From: Oscillospiraceae bacterium
GTDB taxonomy: Bacteria; Bacillota; Clostridia; Oscillospirales; Acutalibacteraceae
Assembly: GCA_902792985.1 (NCBI GenBank)
Contig: CADBBT010000005.1
Coordinates: forward strand, 1-64,000
Length of the DNA stretch: 64,000 bases
Direction of reading: 5' to 3'
The number at the start of each line of letters is the position of its first letter. Positions within the stretch are counted from its first letter, which is position 1. A model generated the notes under the pieces. It searched no databases. It saw nothing but the letters and a program-made list of their open reading frames with translations, and was not told where the DNA came from. This document shows positions 50,623-57,737 of the stretch, in pieces. The position numbers and the translations under genes were made by a program.

Positions 50623-50688
50623 TGGAAAGCCTCCTTCTCTGTTTTCTATCTCATCATAACGCAAAAGCGGTGGGTTTGTCAAGCGTCG

Positions 50689-50880
50689 TTTTATGGCACA
50701 GTCTGCGCGGCGAGGCGGGACCGCGCGGCCAAAAGCGCATTGAAAAAGCTTCCCGCAGCCCAATGCCGCGCGGAAGGCGCGCTTTTGCCTGTCGCGTTTT
50801 CATCTGCCGCAACAGTGCGCGCCTTCGCACCGTGCGGTGCACGGTGCGTCCCGCCTCGCCGCGCAGACTGTGCCATAAAA
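50689..50880. repeat. Palindromic element E6 with perfect 33-bp inverted arms
   Basis: Arms at 50689-50721 and 50848-50880 are exact reverse complements (33 bp, start TTTTATGGCACAG). The 126-bp interior contains GCACCGT/ACGGTGC (50828-50848) and GCGC-rich stems, no gene. It shares the GGCGGGAC/GTCCCGCC core with E3 and E4. Confidence 0.85.
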
Positions 50881-50921
50881 TGACCGCCGCAGATTCTCTG
50901 CGGCGGCATTTTTAGGATAAA

Positions 50922-51074
50922 TTATTCAGCTTTTTCACCGTCAGCAGCATTGCCGAAGATGTTCTTGATCGCTTCCAGCACCTGCGTGGCAACTCCGCCC
51001 TCGCCGTTTCTGCCGACAACGATGTTAATGATATCCTGGAACAGGTTCTTCAATACATTCATGATTTTGTCCAT
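50922..51074 (-). CDS. Small amphipathic peptide P1 (50 aa), distant array paralogue
   Basis: The product begins MDKIMNVLKNLFQDIINIVV, has a central GEGG turn, then VLEAIKNIFGN and the acidic tail DGEKAE. This two-helix plan with an IKxIxG segment and Glu-rich end matches the 58-61-aa proteins at 59.5-61.2 kb. AGGAGGTACC precedes ATG 51074 and a near-consensus promoter lies 41 bp further up. It also recalls phenol-soluble modulin beta peptides in size and helix pattern, which is an analogy only. A CCGCCGCAG hairpin at 50884-50906 may terminate it. Confidence 0.7.
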   Translation of the reverse strand: MDKIMNVLKNLFQDIINIVVGRNGEGGVATQVLEAIKNIFGNAADGEKAE

Positions 51075-51114
51075 AAAAGGTACCTCCTGAATTTATTCGC
51101 TTTCGCTTATAAGT

Positions 51115-51143
51115 ATTATAGCATCTTTGAAAAAGCAATGCAA
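51115..51143 (-). promoter_or_regulatory. Promoter of small-peptide gene P1
   Basis: Minus-strand TTGCAT (51138-51143), 17 bp, TATAAT (51115-51120) preceded by ATGC. Confidence 0.85.
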
Positions 51144-51204
51144 GCGTTTGTAAACGATTTATAGATTTTTTAACACAATCAACAAATCATTGTAAAAATT
51201 TACC

Positions 51205-51546
51205 TCAGCCTGCGGGCCAGCCGAACTGCCGTCCGCCCATGAAATGGAAATGCAGGTGCTTGACCGTCTGACCGCCGTCCTCGCCGCAGTTGTTGACGAT
51301 GCGGTAACCGTTGGTCAGACCGAACTGCTTGCCCAAAAGCGCGGCGACTTCAAAGATATGCGCGATCACGGCGCTGTTGTCGGACGTGATGTCGTCGCAG
51401 GATGTGATGTGCTGTTTGGGGATGATCAGCACATGGATCGGCGCCTGGGGCGCGAGATCGTTGAACGCGAGCACAAGATCGTCCTCGTAAACCTTTGTTG
51501 TCGGGATCTCCCCGTTTGCGATTTTGCAAAAAATACAATCACTCAT
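51205..51546 (-). CDS. HIT family nucleotide-binding protein
   Basis: A 113-aa histidine-triad hydrolase. CIFCKIANGEIPTTKVYEDD with two Cys for zinc and HLHFHFMGGRQFGWPAG with the HxHxHxx triad are diagnostic of the Hint branch. It likely hydrolyses adenosine phosphoramidates. Two adjacent ATGs exist (51549, 51546); the second has better spacing from AGGAGG. It lies 12 bp after alaS and is probably co-transcribed. Confidence 0.93.
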   Translation of the reverse strand: MSDCIFCKIANGEIPTTKVYEDDLVLAFNDLAPQAPIHVLIIPKQHITSCDDITSDNSAVIAHIFEVAALLGKQFGLTNGYRIVNNCGEDGGQTVKHLHFHFMGGRQFGWPAG

Positions 51547-51558
51547 CATGGTTCCTCC

Positions 51559-54198
51559 TTAGTGCAGCATATCGCTGATGATTTCTGCGGCCGCCTCCAG
51601 CGCAGCCGGGATCGCGGCGGTGTCTTTTGCGCCGGCCATTGCGGAATCGGGCTTTCCGCCGCCGGAACCGCCGGCTTTTTGCGCAACAGCGCGCGCAATG
51701 TTGCCCGCATGAGCGCCCGCGGCGATGGCCGCTTTGCCGCAGCAGGTGCAGATGTTGCCGGTGCCCTTCGCCTTTTGGATACCGGCGATCACACCGATGA
51801 AGTTTTCGCCCTTGCTTTTGACAAGGTCGCACATCTTGCGCAGCTCGTCTACGGTCGTTTCCTCAAGGAAGGCCGTGACCAGCTTGCAGGAACCGACGTC
51901 GACCGCATTTTCAAGCATCGTCTGCGTTTTGGCGTTTGCGATCACGCCGGAAAGCTTTTCGATCTCCTTGTCCTTCGCCTTCAGCTCCGCCATCAGCGCG
52001 GCGGCCTTGTTCGGCAGTTCTTTGACGCTGCCGCTTTTGAGTGTGGCGGCCGTTTCGTTCAAAAGACGCTGGGTGTCGTGGTAATAATTGAATGCGTTCA
52101 GTCCCGTCACAGCTTCGATGCGGCGCACACCGGCGGCCACAGAGGATTCGGAAATGATATGGAACGGACCGACGTTACCGGTGTTCTGCACATGGGTGCC
52201 GCCGCAAAGCTCCACGGAGAAGCTGCCCATTTTGACCACGCGCACCACGTCGCCGTATTTTTCACTGAACAGCGCCATCGCGCCGAGCTTTTTCGCCTCG
52301 TCGATCGGCATCTCCATCGTCTGCACGGGGATAGCGGCAAGGATGTGCTCGTTGACCAACGCCTCCACGGTTGCGATCTCGTCGCTCGTCATCGCGGAGA
52401 AATGTACAAAGTCAAAGCGGCAGAAGCGCTCATCCACCAACTGACCGGCCTGTTCCACATGGGTGCCGAGCACGGTGCGCAGCGCCGCCTGCAGCAAATG
52501 CGCCGCTGAGTGGTTTTGCGTGATCGCCACGCGGCGGAAGGTGTTTACCGCAGCGTTTGCGCTTTGACCGGCGGCGACGGAATCACCTTCGATCACGCGG
52601 CCGTGATGCAGGAACACGCCGTCGGCCGTCTTGGTTGTGGAGACCACTTCAAAGACCGCGCTGTCCGTCTTGATCAGACCGGAATCGCCGACCTGACCGC
52701 CGCTTTCGGCATAAAACGGCGTTTCGCGCAGCACCAGCGTTGCATCGGTGTCCGCTTCCGCAAACTCCACGCGCGCGCCGTTCGCGATCACGGCAACGAT
52801 CTCAGTGTCGGCTGTCAGCGTCTGATAGCCGAGGAACGCAGTGGCGGGCAGACCTTTTGTCACGGTGCCAACGCCCTTCCACGCTTCCGCGCCGGCGTCC
52901 TTGCGGGCTTCACGCGTGCGCAGGCGGTTTTCTTCAACGAGCTTGCGGAAGGACTCCACATCCACAGTGAAGCCGCGCTCCGCGAGCAGTTCGCGCGTCA
53001 GGTCGATCGGGAAGCCGTAGGTGTCCTGCAGCTTGAATGCGTCCGCGCCGGAGAGCGTCTTGGTATCCAGTGTGTCGATGATCTGCTTGAGCATGGAAAG
53101 ACCGGTGTCGATCGTCTTGGCAAAGGATTCCTCCTCGGCCTTGATGACCTTGACGATCAGATCGTGCTTTTCTTCCAGATTCGGATATGCGCCCTTATTT
53201 TCCTGAATGACCGTTTCGCAGACCTCATACAGGAACGTGTGGTTGATCCCGAGCAGCTTGCCGTGGCGCGCGGCGCGGCGCAGCAAACGGCGCAGCACAT
53301 AGCCGCGGCCCTCATTGGAGGGCATCACGCCGTCGCCGATCATGAAGGTTGTGGAACGGATATGGTCGGTGATGACGCGCAGGGAGATATCCTTATTCTT
53401 GTCCTCATGATAGTTTACGCCGGCGATGCGAATCACATGCTTCATGATGTTCTGCACGGTGTCCACTTCAAACAGGTTGTCCACGCCCTGCATGATGCAC
53501 GCCAAACGTTCCAGACCCATGCCGGTGTCGATATTGCAGCTTTTCAGCCGCGTGTAATTGCCGTTTCCGTCGCTCTCAAACTGCGTGAACACGAGGTTCC
53601 AAAACTCGGTGTAGCGGTCGCAGTCGCAGCCGGGGCCGCAGGTCGGCGAACCGCAGCCGTATTTTTCGCCGCGGTCAAAATAGATTTCCGAACACGGTCC
53701 GCAGGGACCTGCGCCGTGCTCCCAGAAGTTATCTTCCTTGCCCAAACGCACGATGTGCGACGGGTCCACGCCGACTTCCTTCGTCCAGATGTCGAACGCC
53801 TCGTCGTCGTCCTGATAGATCGTGACCCAGAGCTTATCGACGGGCATTTTCATCACTTCGGTGCAGAATTCCCACGCCCAGGGGCAGGCCTCGTGCTTGA
53901 AGTAATCGCCGAAGGAGAAGTTGCCGAGCATTTCAAAAAACGTGCCGTGGCGCGCCGTGATGCCAACGCGCTCGATATCGGGCGTGCGGATGCATTTTTG
54001 GCAGGTGGTCATGCGTGTGCGCGGCGGCGTGAGTTCGCCGGTGAAATATTTTTTCAGCGGCGCCATACCGGCGTTGATGAGCAGCAGGCTCTTGTCGCCC
54101 TGCGGCACAAGCGAAAACGAGGGCGCGCGCAGATGGCCCTTGCTTTCAAAAAAGCTGAGATACTTTTCGCGGATGTCGTTGAGTCCCATCCATTCCAT
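51559..54198 (-). CDS. alaS: Alanyl-tRNA synthetase
   Basis: An 879-aa class II synthetase. The catalytic domain begins IREKYLSFFESKGHLRAPSFSLVP; RMTTCQKCIRTPDIERVG and GMGLERLACIMQG are core motifs; the editing domain has NHSAAHLLQAAL and CGGTHVQNTG zinc-site residues; the C-Ala domain ends with a Gly/Ala-rich segment. ATG 54198 follows TGGAGGAAAC. A T-box leader precedes it, so transcription should respond to uncharged tRNA-Ala. Confidence 0.97.
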   Translation of the reverse strand: MEWMGLNDIREKYLSFFESKGHLRAPSFSLVPQGDKSLLLINAGMAPLKKYFTGELTPPRTRMTTCQKCIRTPDIERVGITARHGTFFEMLGNFSFGDYFKHEACPWAWEFCTEVMKMPVDKLWVTIYQDDDEAFDIWTKEVGVDPSHIVRLGKEDNFWEHGAGPCGPCSEIYFDRGEKYGCGSPTCGPGCDCDRYTEFWNLVFTQFESDGNGNYTRLKSCNIDTGMGLERLACIMQGVDNLFEVDTVQNIMKHVIRIAGVNYHEDKNKDISLRVITDHIRSTTFMIGDGVMPSNEGRGYVLRRLLRRAARHGKLLGINHTFLYEVCETVIQENKGAYPNLEEKHDLIVKVIKAEEESFAKTIDTGLSMLKQIIDTLDTKTLSGADAFKLQDTYGFPIDLTRELLAERGFTVDVESFRKLVEENRLRTREARKDAGAEAWKGVGTVTKGLPATAFLGYQTLTADTEIVAVIANGARVEFAEADTDATLVLRETPFYAESGGQVGDSGLIKTDSAVFEVVSTTKTADGVFLHHGRVIEGDSVAAGQSANAAVNTFRRVAITQNHSAAHLLQAALRTVLGTHVEQAGQLVDERFCRFDFVHFSAMTSDEIATVEALVNEHILAAIPVQTMEMPIDEAKKLGAMALFSEKYGDVVRVVKMGSFSVELCGGTHVQNTGNVGPFHIISESSVAAGVRRIEAVTGLNAFNYYHDTQRLLNETAATLKSGSVKELPNKAAALMAELKAKDKEIEKLSGVIANAKTQTMLENAVDVGSCKLVTAFLEETTVDELRKMCDLVKSKGENFIGVIAGIQKAKGTGNICTCCGKAAIAAGAHAGNIARAVAQKAGGSGGGKPDSAMAGAKDTAAIPAALEAAAEIISDMLH

Positions 54199-54451
54199 AG
54201 TGGTTTCCTCCAGTCAAAAAAATAAAACGATGCCCTGCCACCGGGGTGAGCAAAGCCCACGGTACCACCCGGTTTGTGCAAAAGCACCACTTTCGGCTTC
54301 CTTAACGCGGAAAAACGTCCGTCCTTTCGGCGGCTGCTCCAAAGCGGCACACTGTTTTTTTCTTTACGCGGTCTTTCAGCCGTTATCAACGAACCGCGCT
54401 CTCTGCAAAGCAAAATCACAGTGCTTCTTTGTCAACGCATTATTGTTATCG
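54199..54451 (-). promoter_or_regulatory. T-box riboswitch leader of alaS
   Basis: The minus-strand leader of ~250 nt contains the T-box core GGGTGGTACC (complement at 54261-54270), followed by a GC-rich terminator arm and TTTTATTTTTTT just before the alaS ribosome site. A structured Stem I region with GAGAGCGCGG lies 5' of it. Alanine specificity is inferred from the downstream gene; I could not place the specifier codon with confidence. Confidence 0.87.
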
Positions 54452-54457
54452 CGTCTT

Positions 54458-54486
54458 ATTGTACTCATCCCGACTGCATTTGTCAA
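54458..54486 (-). promoter_or_regulatory. Promoter of the T-box/alaS unit
   Basis: Minus-strand TTGACA (54481-54486), 17 bp, TACAAT (54458-54463). Confidence 0.88.
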
Positions 54487-54502
54487 GAAAAAAGTGAAAA
54501 AA

Positions 54503-54742
54503 TCAAGAATTGAGAGAAACGTCCAACAACGCTTCATAGGAACAGCCAAACACCTCTTTCAACAAAATCAGCTCATCCGGGTATAAATGCCGCTGGCCAA
54601 CTTCAATTTTTGCATAGGCAGACCTTGTAAGATCGCAGCCCATAACCTGTAGCTTTGCAGCGACCTCATCTTGCGTCAAATTCTTCTCCAATCGTTGTTT
54701 TCGAATATTTTGCCCCACCGCTTTCTCAATACAAGTATCCAT
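54503..54742 (-). CDS. XRE-family HTH regulator
   Basis: A 79-aa regulator: VGQNIRKQRLEKNLTQDEVAAKLQ, then LTRSAYAKIEVGQRHLYPDEL and EVFGCSYEALL, a complete Cro/C1-type HTH. I chose ATG 54742 because AAAGG lies upstream; ATG 54760 lacks a site. It is divergent from a zinc-ribbon membrane protein gene, repeating the arrangement at 49.2 kb. Confidence 0.88.
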   Translation of the reverse strand: MDTCIEKAVGQNIRKQRLEKNLTQDEVAAKLQVMGCDLTRSAYAKIEVGQRHLYPDELILLKEVFGCSYEALLDVSLNS

Positions 54743-54769
54743 ACAATCAACCTTTTCCATTAAATGTAC

Positions 54770-54797
54770 TTGACTTTATTGTATGATAATGTATAAT
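54770..54797 (+). promoter_or_regulatory. Promoter of the zinc-ribbon/lipoprotein operon
   Basis: TTGACT (54770-54775), 16 bp, TATAAT (54792-54797), 50 bp before ATG 54847. The minus-strand TACAAT of the XRE gene (54779-54784) overlaps it. Confidence 0.75.
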
Positions 54798-54846
54798 TGT
54801 ATTTGCACTTATATAGGTGCAAAATTAAAAAAAGGAAGGTAAAATC

Positions 54847-55161
54847 ATGGATTACCAAAACACAACTTATCAACCGCTCACCAACAATGCGCAACCAACG
54901 CAGGAAAACAATCAGCAACAAACAACTCACAATGTTCCGAAATGCAATTGTTGCGGCCACATCGGGCCGTGGAAGGAGGATCCTGTTTTCAGACCGGTTG
55001 ACTGGATTCTTACCATTGTATTTTTGCTTCTTGGAATTTTCCCCGGCATCGCCTATGCGGTTGTCGTATTGGCAATCCGCAGCGGCAAACACGGTGACGG
55101 GTATCGGAACAAACGCTGCACAAACTGCGGTGCAAAGAATATGTTTACGTTTATTTATTGA
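54847..55161 (+). CDS. Small zinc-ribbon membrane protein
   Basis: A 104-aa protein: a Gln/Asn/Thr-rich N-terminus, CNCCGH (~33-38), a hydrophobic segment VDWILTIVFLLLGIFPGIAYAVVVLAI (~51-77, given in parts: VDWILTIVFLLL and YAVVVLAI), and CTNCGAKN near the end. The two Cys pairs flank the membrane segment and could form one ribbon. AAAGGAAGG precedes ATG 54847. It is the first gene of an AT-rich operon with two lipoproteins. Confidence 0.75.
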   Translation: MDYQNTTYQPLTNNAQPTQENNQQQTTHNVPKCNCCGHIGPWKEDPVFRPVDWILTIVFLLLGIFPGIAYAVVVLAIRSGKHGDGYRNKRCTNCGAKNMFTFIY

Positions 55162-55184
55162 TGAAAAGGACGGAATCTTGCAAA

Positions 55185-55505
55185 ATGAAAAAATCTTTTA
55201 AAGCTCCACTTGCTTTGCTATTAATCGGAATTATACTAATTACATCTTTATCTGCTTGCGGCAAAAAGTCTTATGTTGGAGAATGGTCGGGAAACGATGG
55301 TTCATTTCTCCAATTGAATAAAGACGGTTCTTGTTTATATGTATACAAAGGAAGCAAAAGCGGAACTTGGGAAATCAAGAAAAAAACACTCTACGTTACC
55401 TTTGGTTCATATCATCTTTATGCTGATCTTTCTCAATCGCAAAATGGTTTTTTGCTCAAGGGTGATAACTATTGGATTGATGAATTCTTTACTAAACTGA
55501 AATAG
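55185..55505 (+). CDS. Small lipoprotein
   Basis: A 106-aa protein with a lipoprotein signal (MKKSFKAPLALLLIGI, lipobox LSAC at ~21-24) and a compact beta-rich domain VGEWSGNDGSFLQLNKDGS, GTWEIKKKTLYVTF, like small lipocalin-like/DUF-type exported proteins. A start at ATG 55161, overlapping the upstream stop, would add eight residues. It depends on Lgt for lipidation. Function unknown. Confidence 0.75.
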   Translation: MKKSFKAPLALLLIGIILITSLSACGKKSYVGEWSGNDGSFLQLNKDGSCLYVYKGSKSGTWEIKKKTLYVTFGSYHLYADLSQSQNGFLLKGDNYWIDEFFTKLK

Positions 55506-55518
55506 AGGTGATTCAAGC

Positions 55519-56673
55519 ATGAAATCAGGAAAAATATTTGTTTCAGCCATCATCGTTTTATCAATTATTTTTTGCTTTACTGCTTGTGGTTTTCAAAAAC
55601 CGGAGAATAAATCTCAGCCTTTAAAAGAACAATCCTTGTCTGAACTACCTGCTGATGTTGCTCGCTTTGCAGAAGAAGATGGTTATATCTATAACGGTTA
55701 CAGTGTCTTTGAGATTTCAAGATTCAAAGTGATAGACAATAGCCATATTAGAGTTGAGCCGATTATCATCCATGAAGATGGAACATACACAGTTAATGAA
55801 GAAAGAATTCAGAATTGGAATTTCTATGTTTACAGCGACGACGCATGGGAAATGAATGATGGAAACTCTGATAGTTATATGTTTAAACCGGAGTATCAAG
55901 CAGAAAACAAATCTTTTGCCTTTTACACTTCCGACAATCAGATCGAATGGCCAATTTCATTGGTTCTTATGGGCAAAACTATGTTTGACAAGTTCGCCAA
56001 AGTCGGTTTTAACAGTAATTACTTAAGAGAAAACCTGTTTGATGGTTTTGATAGCCATGTAAGCTTTTGGAGTTCTATCAGCAATGATACATTTGAAGAT
56101 GTTGATTCGAGTTTAGACTCATCAAGCGATGTTTCCAGCGGCGCTTTAAATTCGACAAATTGCTGGTCAATGCTTGCAGATGAAGAAGGATATGTTTACT
56201 CAATCTTTGACGGTAGTTTCTGCGCAATGAAAAAGAAAGACAGTTCTCACATAGTTGGTTTTAGAATCAACATTGAAGATGATGGCAATTATGAAATCAA
56301 TTATAACACCGAAACCGAATGGTATTATGAAATGAATGATAACTCCACTTGGTCTATGAACGATGGAATCTCACAAAAATTAATCTATGAAACCGAATAT
56401 GCTGATGAAACCAATCAATATATCAAACTAAAAGAAAAAAACGATAACGAAGATTTGTTCTTAATGACCCAAAACATGTTAAACAATTATATAGCATTTG
56501 ACAAACTATGTCGTGAAAGACAAGCGGAGTGGCTAGAAAATGATGACTGGGGTTCTCTTGAAAATCAAATCAGCTTTTGGAATTATATAAAAGATGGAAA
56601 TATAAGTAAAGATTCATTTATAGCATTAATAGCTCAAGTGTTTGGAAGCGAAGCAGCCAACGAACTATTGTAA
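55519..56673 (+). CDS. Lipoprotein with two tandem homologous domains
   Basis: A 384-aa protein. Lipobox FTAC at ~20-23. Two ~140-residue repeats are visible: one with EDGYIYNGYSVFEI, HEDGTYTVNEE, WEMNDGNSDSYMF and HVSFWSSIS, the other with EEGYVYSIFDGSFC, EDDGNYEINYN, WSMNDGISQKLIY and QISFWNYIK. The shared W-x-MNDG and SFW motifs show internal duplication. It begins 13 bp after the small lipoprotein gene. I do not know the family. Codon use is AT-rich. Confidence 0.75.
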   Translation: MKSGKIFVSAIIVLSIIFCFTACGFQKPENKSQPLKEQSLSELPADVARFAEEDGYIYNGYSVFEISRFKVIDNSHIRVEPIIIHEDGTYTVNEERIQNWNFYVYSDDAWEMNDGNSDSYMFKPEYQAENKSFAFYTSDNQIEWPISLVLMGKTMFDKFAKVGFNSNYLRENLFDGFDSHVSFWSSISNDTFEDVDSSLDSSSDVSSGALNSTNCWSMLADEEGYVYSIFDGSFCAMKKKDSSHIVGFRINIEDDGNYEINYNTETEWYYEMNDNSTWSMNDGISQKLIYETEYADETNQYIKLKEKNDNEDLFLMTQNMLNNYIAFDKLCRERQAEWLENDDWGSLENQISFWNYIKDGNISKDSFIALIAQVFGSEAANELL

Positions 56674-56741
56674 TTATTAATGACAATTACAAATTCTAGC
56701 AATTATTTCAACAGCCGCCCCACTACGGAGCGGCTGTTTGA

Positions 56742-56815
56742 CTCTCCACTTAACCCCTCATTCTCTCTCCACTCAATCCCTTATTCCCTCAATCTCTCAA
56801 TCCCCTTCCGCTCTC
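56742..56815. repeat. C-strand short tandem repeats reaching into a gene end
   Basis: Units such as CAATCCCT, TATTCCCT and TCTCTCCA run from 56742 to 56815. The stop codon and last residues of the F420-ligase-like gene (56797) lie inside the tract. Confidence 0.75.
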
Positions 56816-57507
56816 CTCACCACGCACAGCGGTGTGCTCTGATGCCCCTGCCCGAGGGGGTTGTCGCAAAAGACCTGCTTGCAGAATTTTTCGTTGATCT
56901 CTTTGCTGCTGCGCCCGAGCACATTCACGCCGATGTCGTTCGCGTCAATGATGACCACGCCGCAGCCGACGAGCGAAGCGAGGTCTGCCGCAACCTTGTC
57001 CGGCTTTGCCGGCGCAAGCTTTGCAAAATGGTTGTACGGCGGAATCGTGCATTCGCACGGGCCGTCGATCGCACGTGCCTTTGTGCCTGCCACACGGTAA
57101 AACACGCCGCGCACGCCGAACGGCTTGGTTACGGCGGAGCAGCCGGCGGCAAGCAGCATCCGCGGCAGCCCCACATCGCGCAGCGCCAGCTCCATCGTCC
57201 ACGGCGAGCCGAGCCCGATGCCGTAGGGCGAACGATAGACAAAGCGGCAAAGCAGGTTGGCAAGCGGCGACGGGCGGATATCGTCGATGTTGAACGCGCG
57301 GTTCTGGCAGATGGCGACGATCTTTTCGCTGATGAAAAGCAGATCGTCCGGCTGCGTTTTGCCGAGGACGTATGCACGCATAATCTCGTGCAGATCCTCG
57401 CCGCAGCGCACCACATGGGTGCGGATGGGATAGCGGGCAAAGGTGCCGCGGTCGGTTGCAATCGTCAGGTGTTTGCCCTCGTTGGGGGCGGTCGAAAATG
57501 CGTGCAT
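56797..57507 (-). CDS. Coenzyme F420-0:L-glutamate ligase-like protein
   Basis: A 236-aa protein of the CofE/FbiB-N fold: DDLLFISEKIVAICQNRAFNI, RGVFYRVAGTKARAIDGP and GVVIIDANDIGVNVLG match the family's nucleotide and metal-binding segments. True F420 is rare in this group of bacteria and no other F420 gene is seen, so it may ligate glutamate to another substrate. AGAGGAGAAC precedes ATG 57507. Its C-terminus is formed by the repeat tract. Confidence 0.78.
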   Translation of the reverse strand: MHAFSTAPNEGKHLTIATDRGTFARYPIRTHVVRCGEDLHEIMRAYVLGKTQPDDLLFISEKIVAICQNRAFNIDDIRPSPLANLLCRFVYRSPYGIGLGSPWTMELALRDVGLPRMLLAAGCSAVTKPFGVRGVFYRVAGTKARAIDGPCECTIPPYNHFAKLAPAKPDKVAADLASLVGCGVVIIDANDIGVNVLGRSSKEINEKFCKQVFCDNPLGQGHQSTPLCVVRRAEGD

Positions 57508-57737
57508 GAGTTCTCCTCTTTCCTTTGTTTATGTAGTCCTGTTGTTTTCTTCGCTCTCATCATAGCACGCTTTCTTTGTGTTCTTGTAGAACTTTTTTTC
57601 CACCGGAAATAGTATGTCCGGAAGCGGACGCTTTGCGCAGTGAAAGATCCTTCCAATCAAGGAAAACGATGTAAATAACTCTTGTGTTTAGCGGCAGGAT
57701 GTGCTACAATAAAGAAAAAACGGGAGATGATGCTACG

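Noticed and set aside
52510-54225. 571-codon open frame antisense to alaS
   Set aside because: alaS is unambiguous; the antisense frame shows no motifs.
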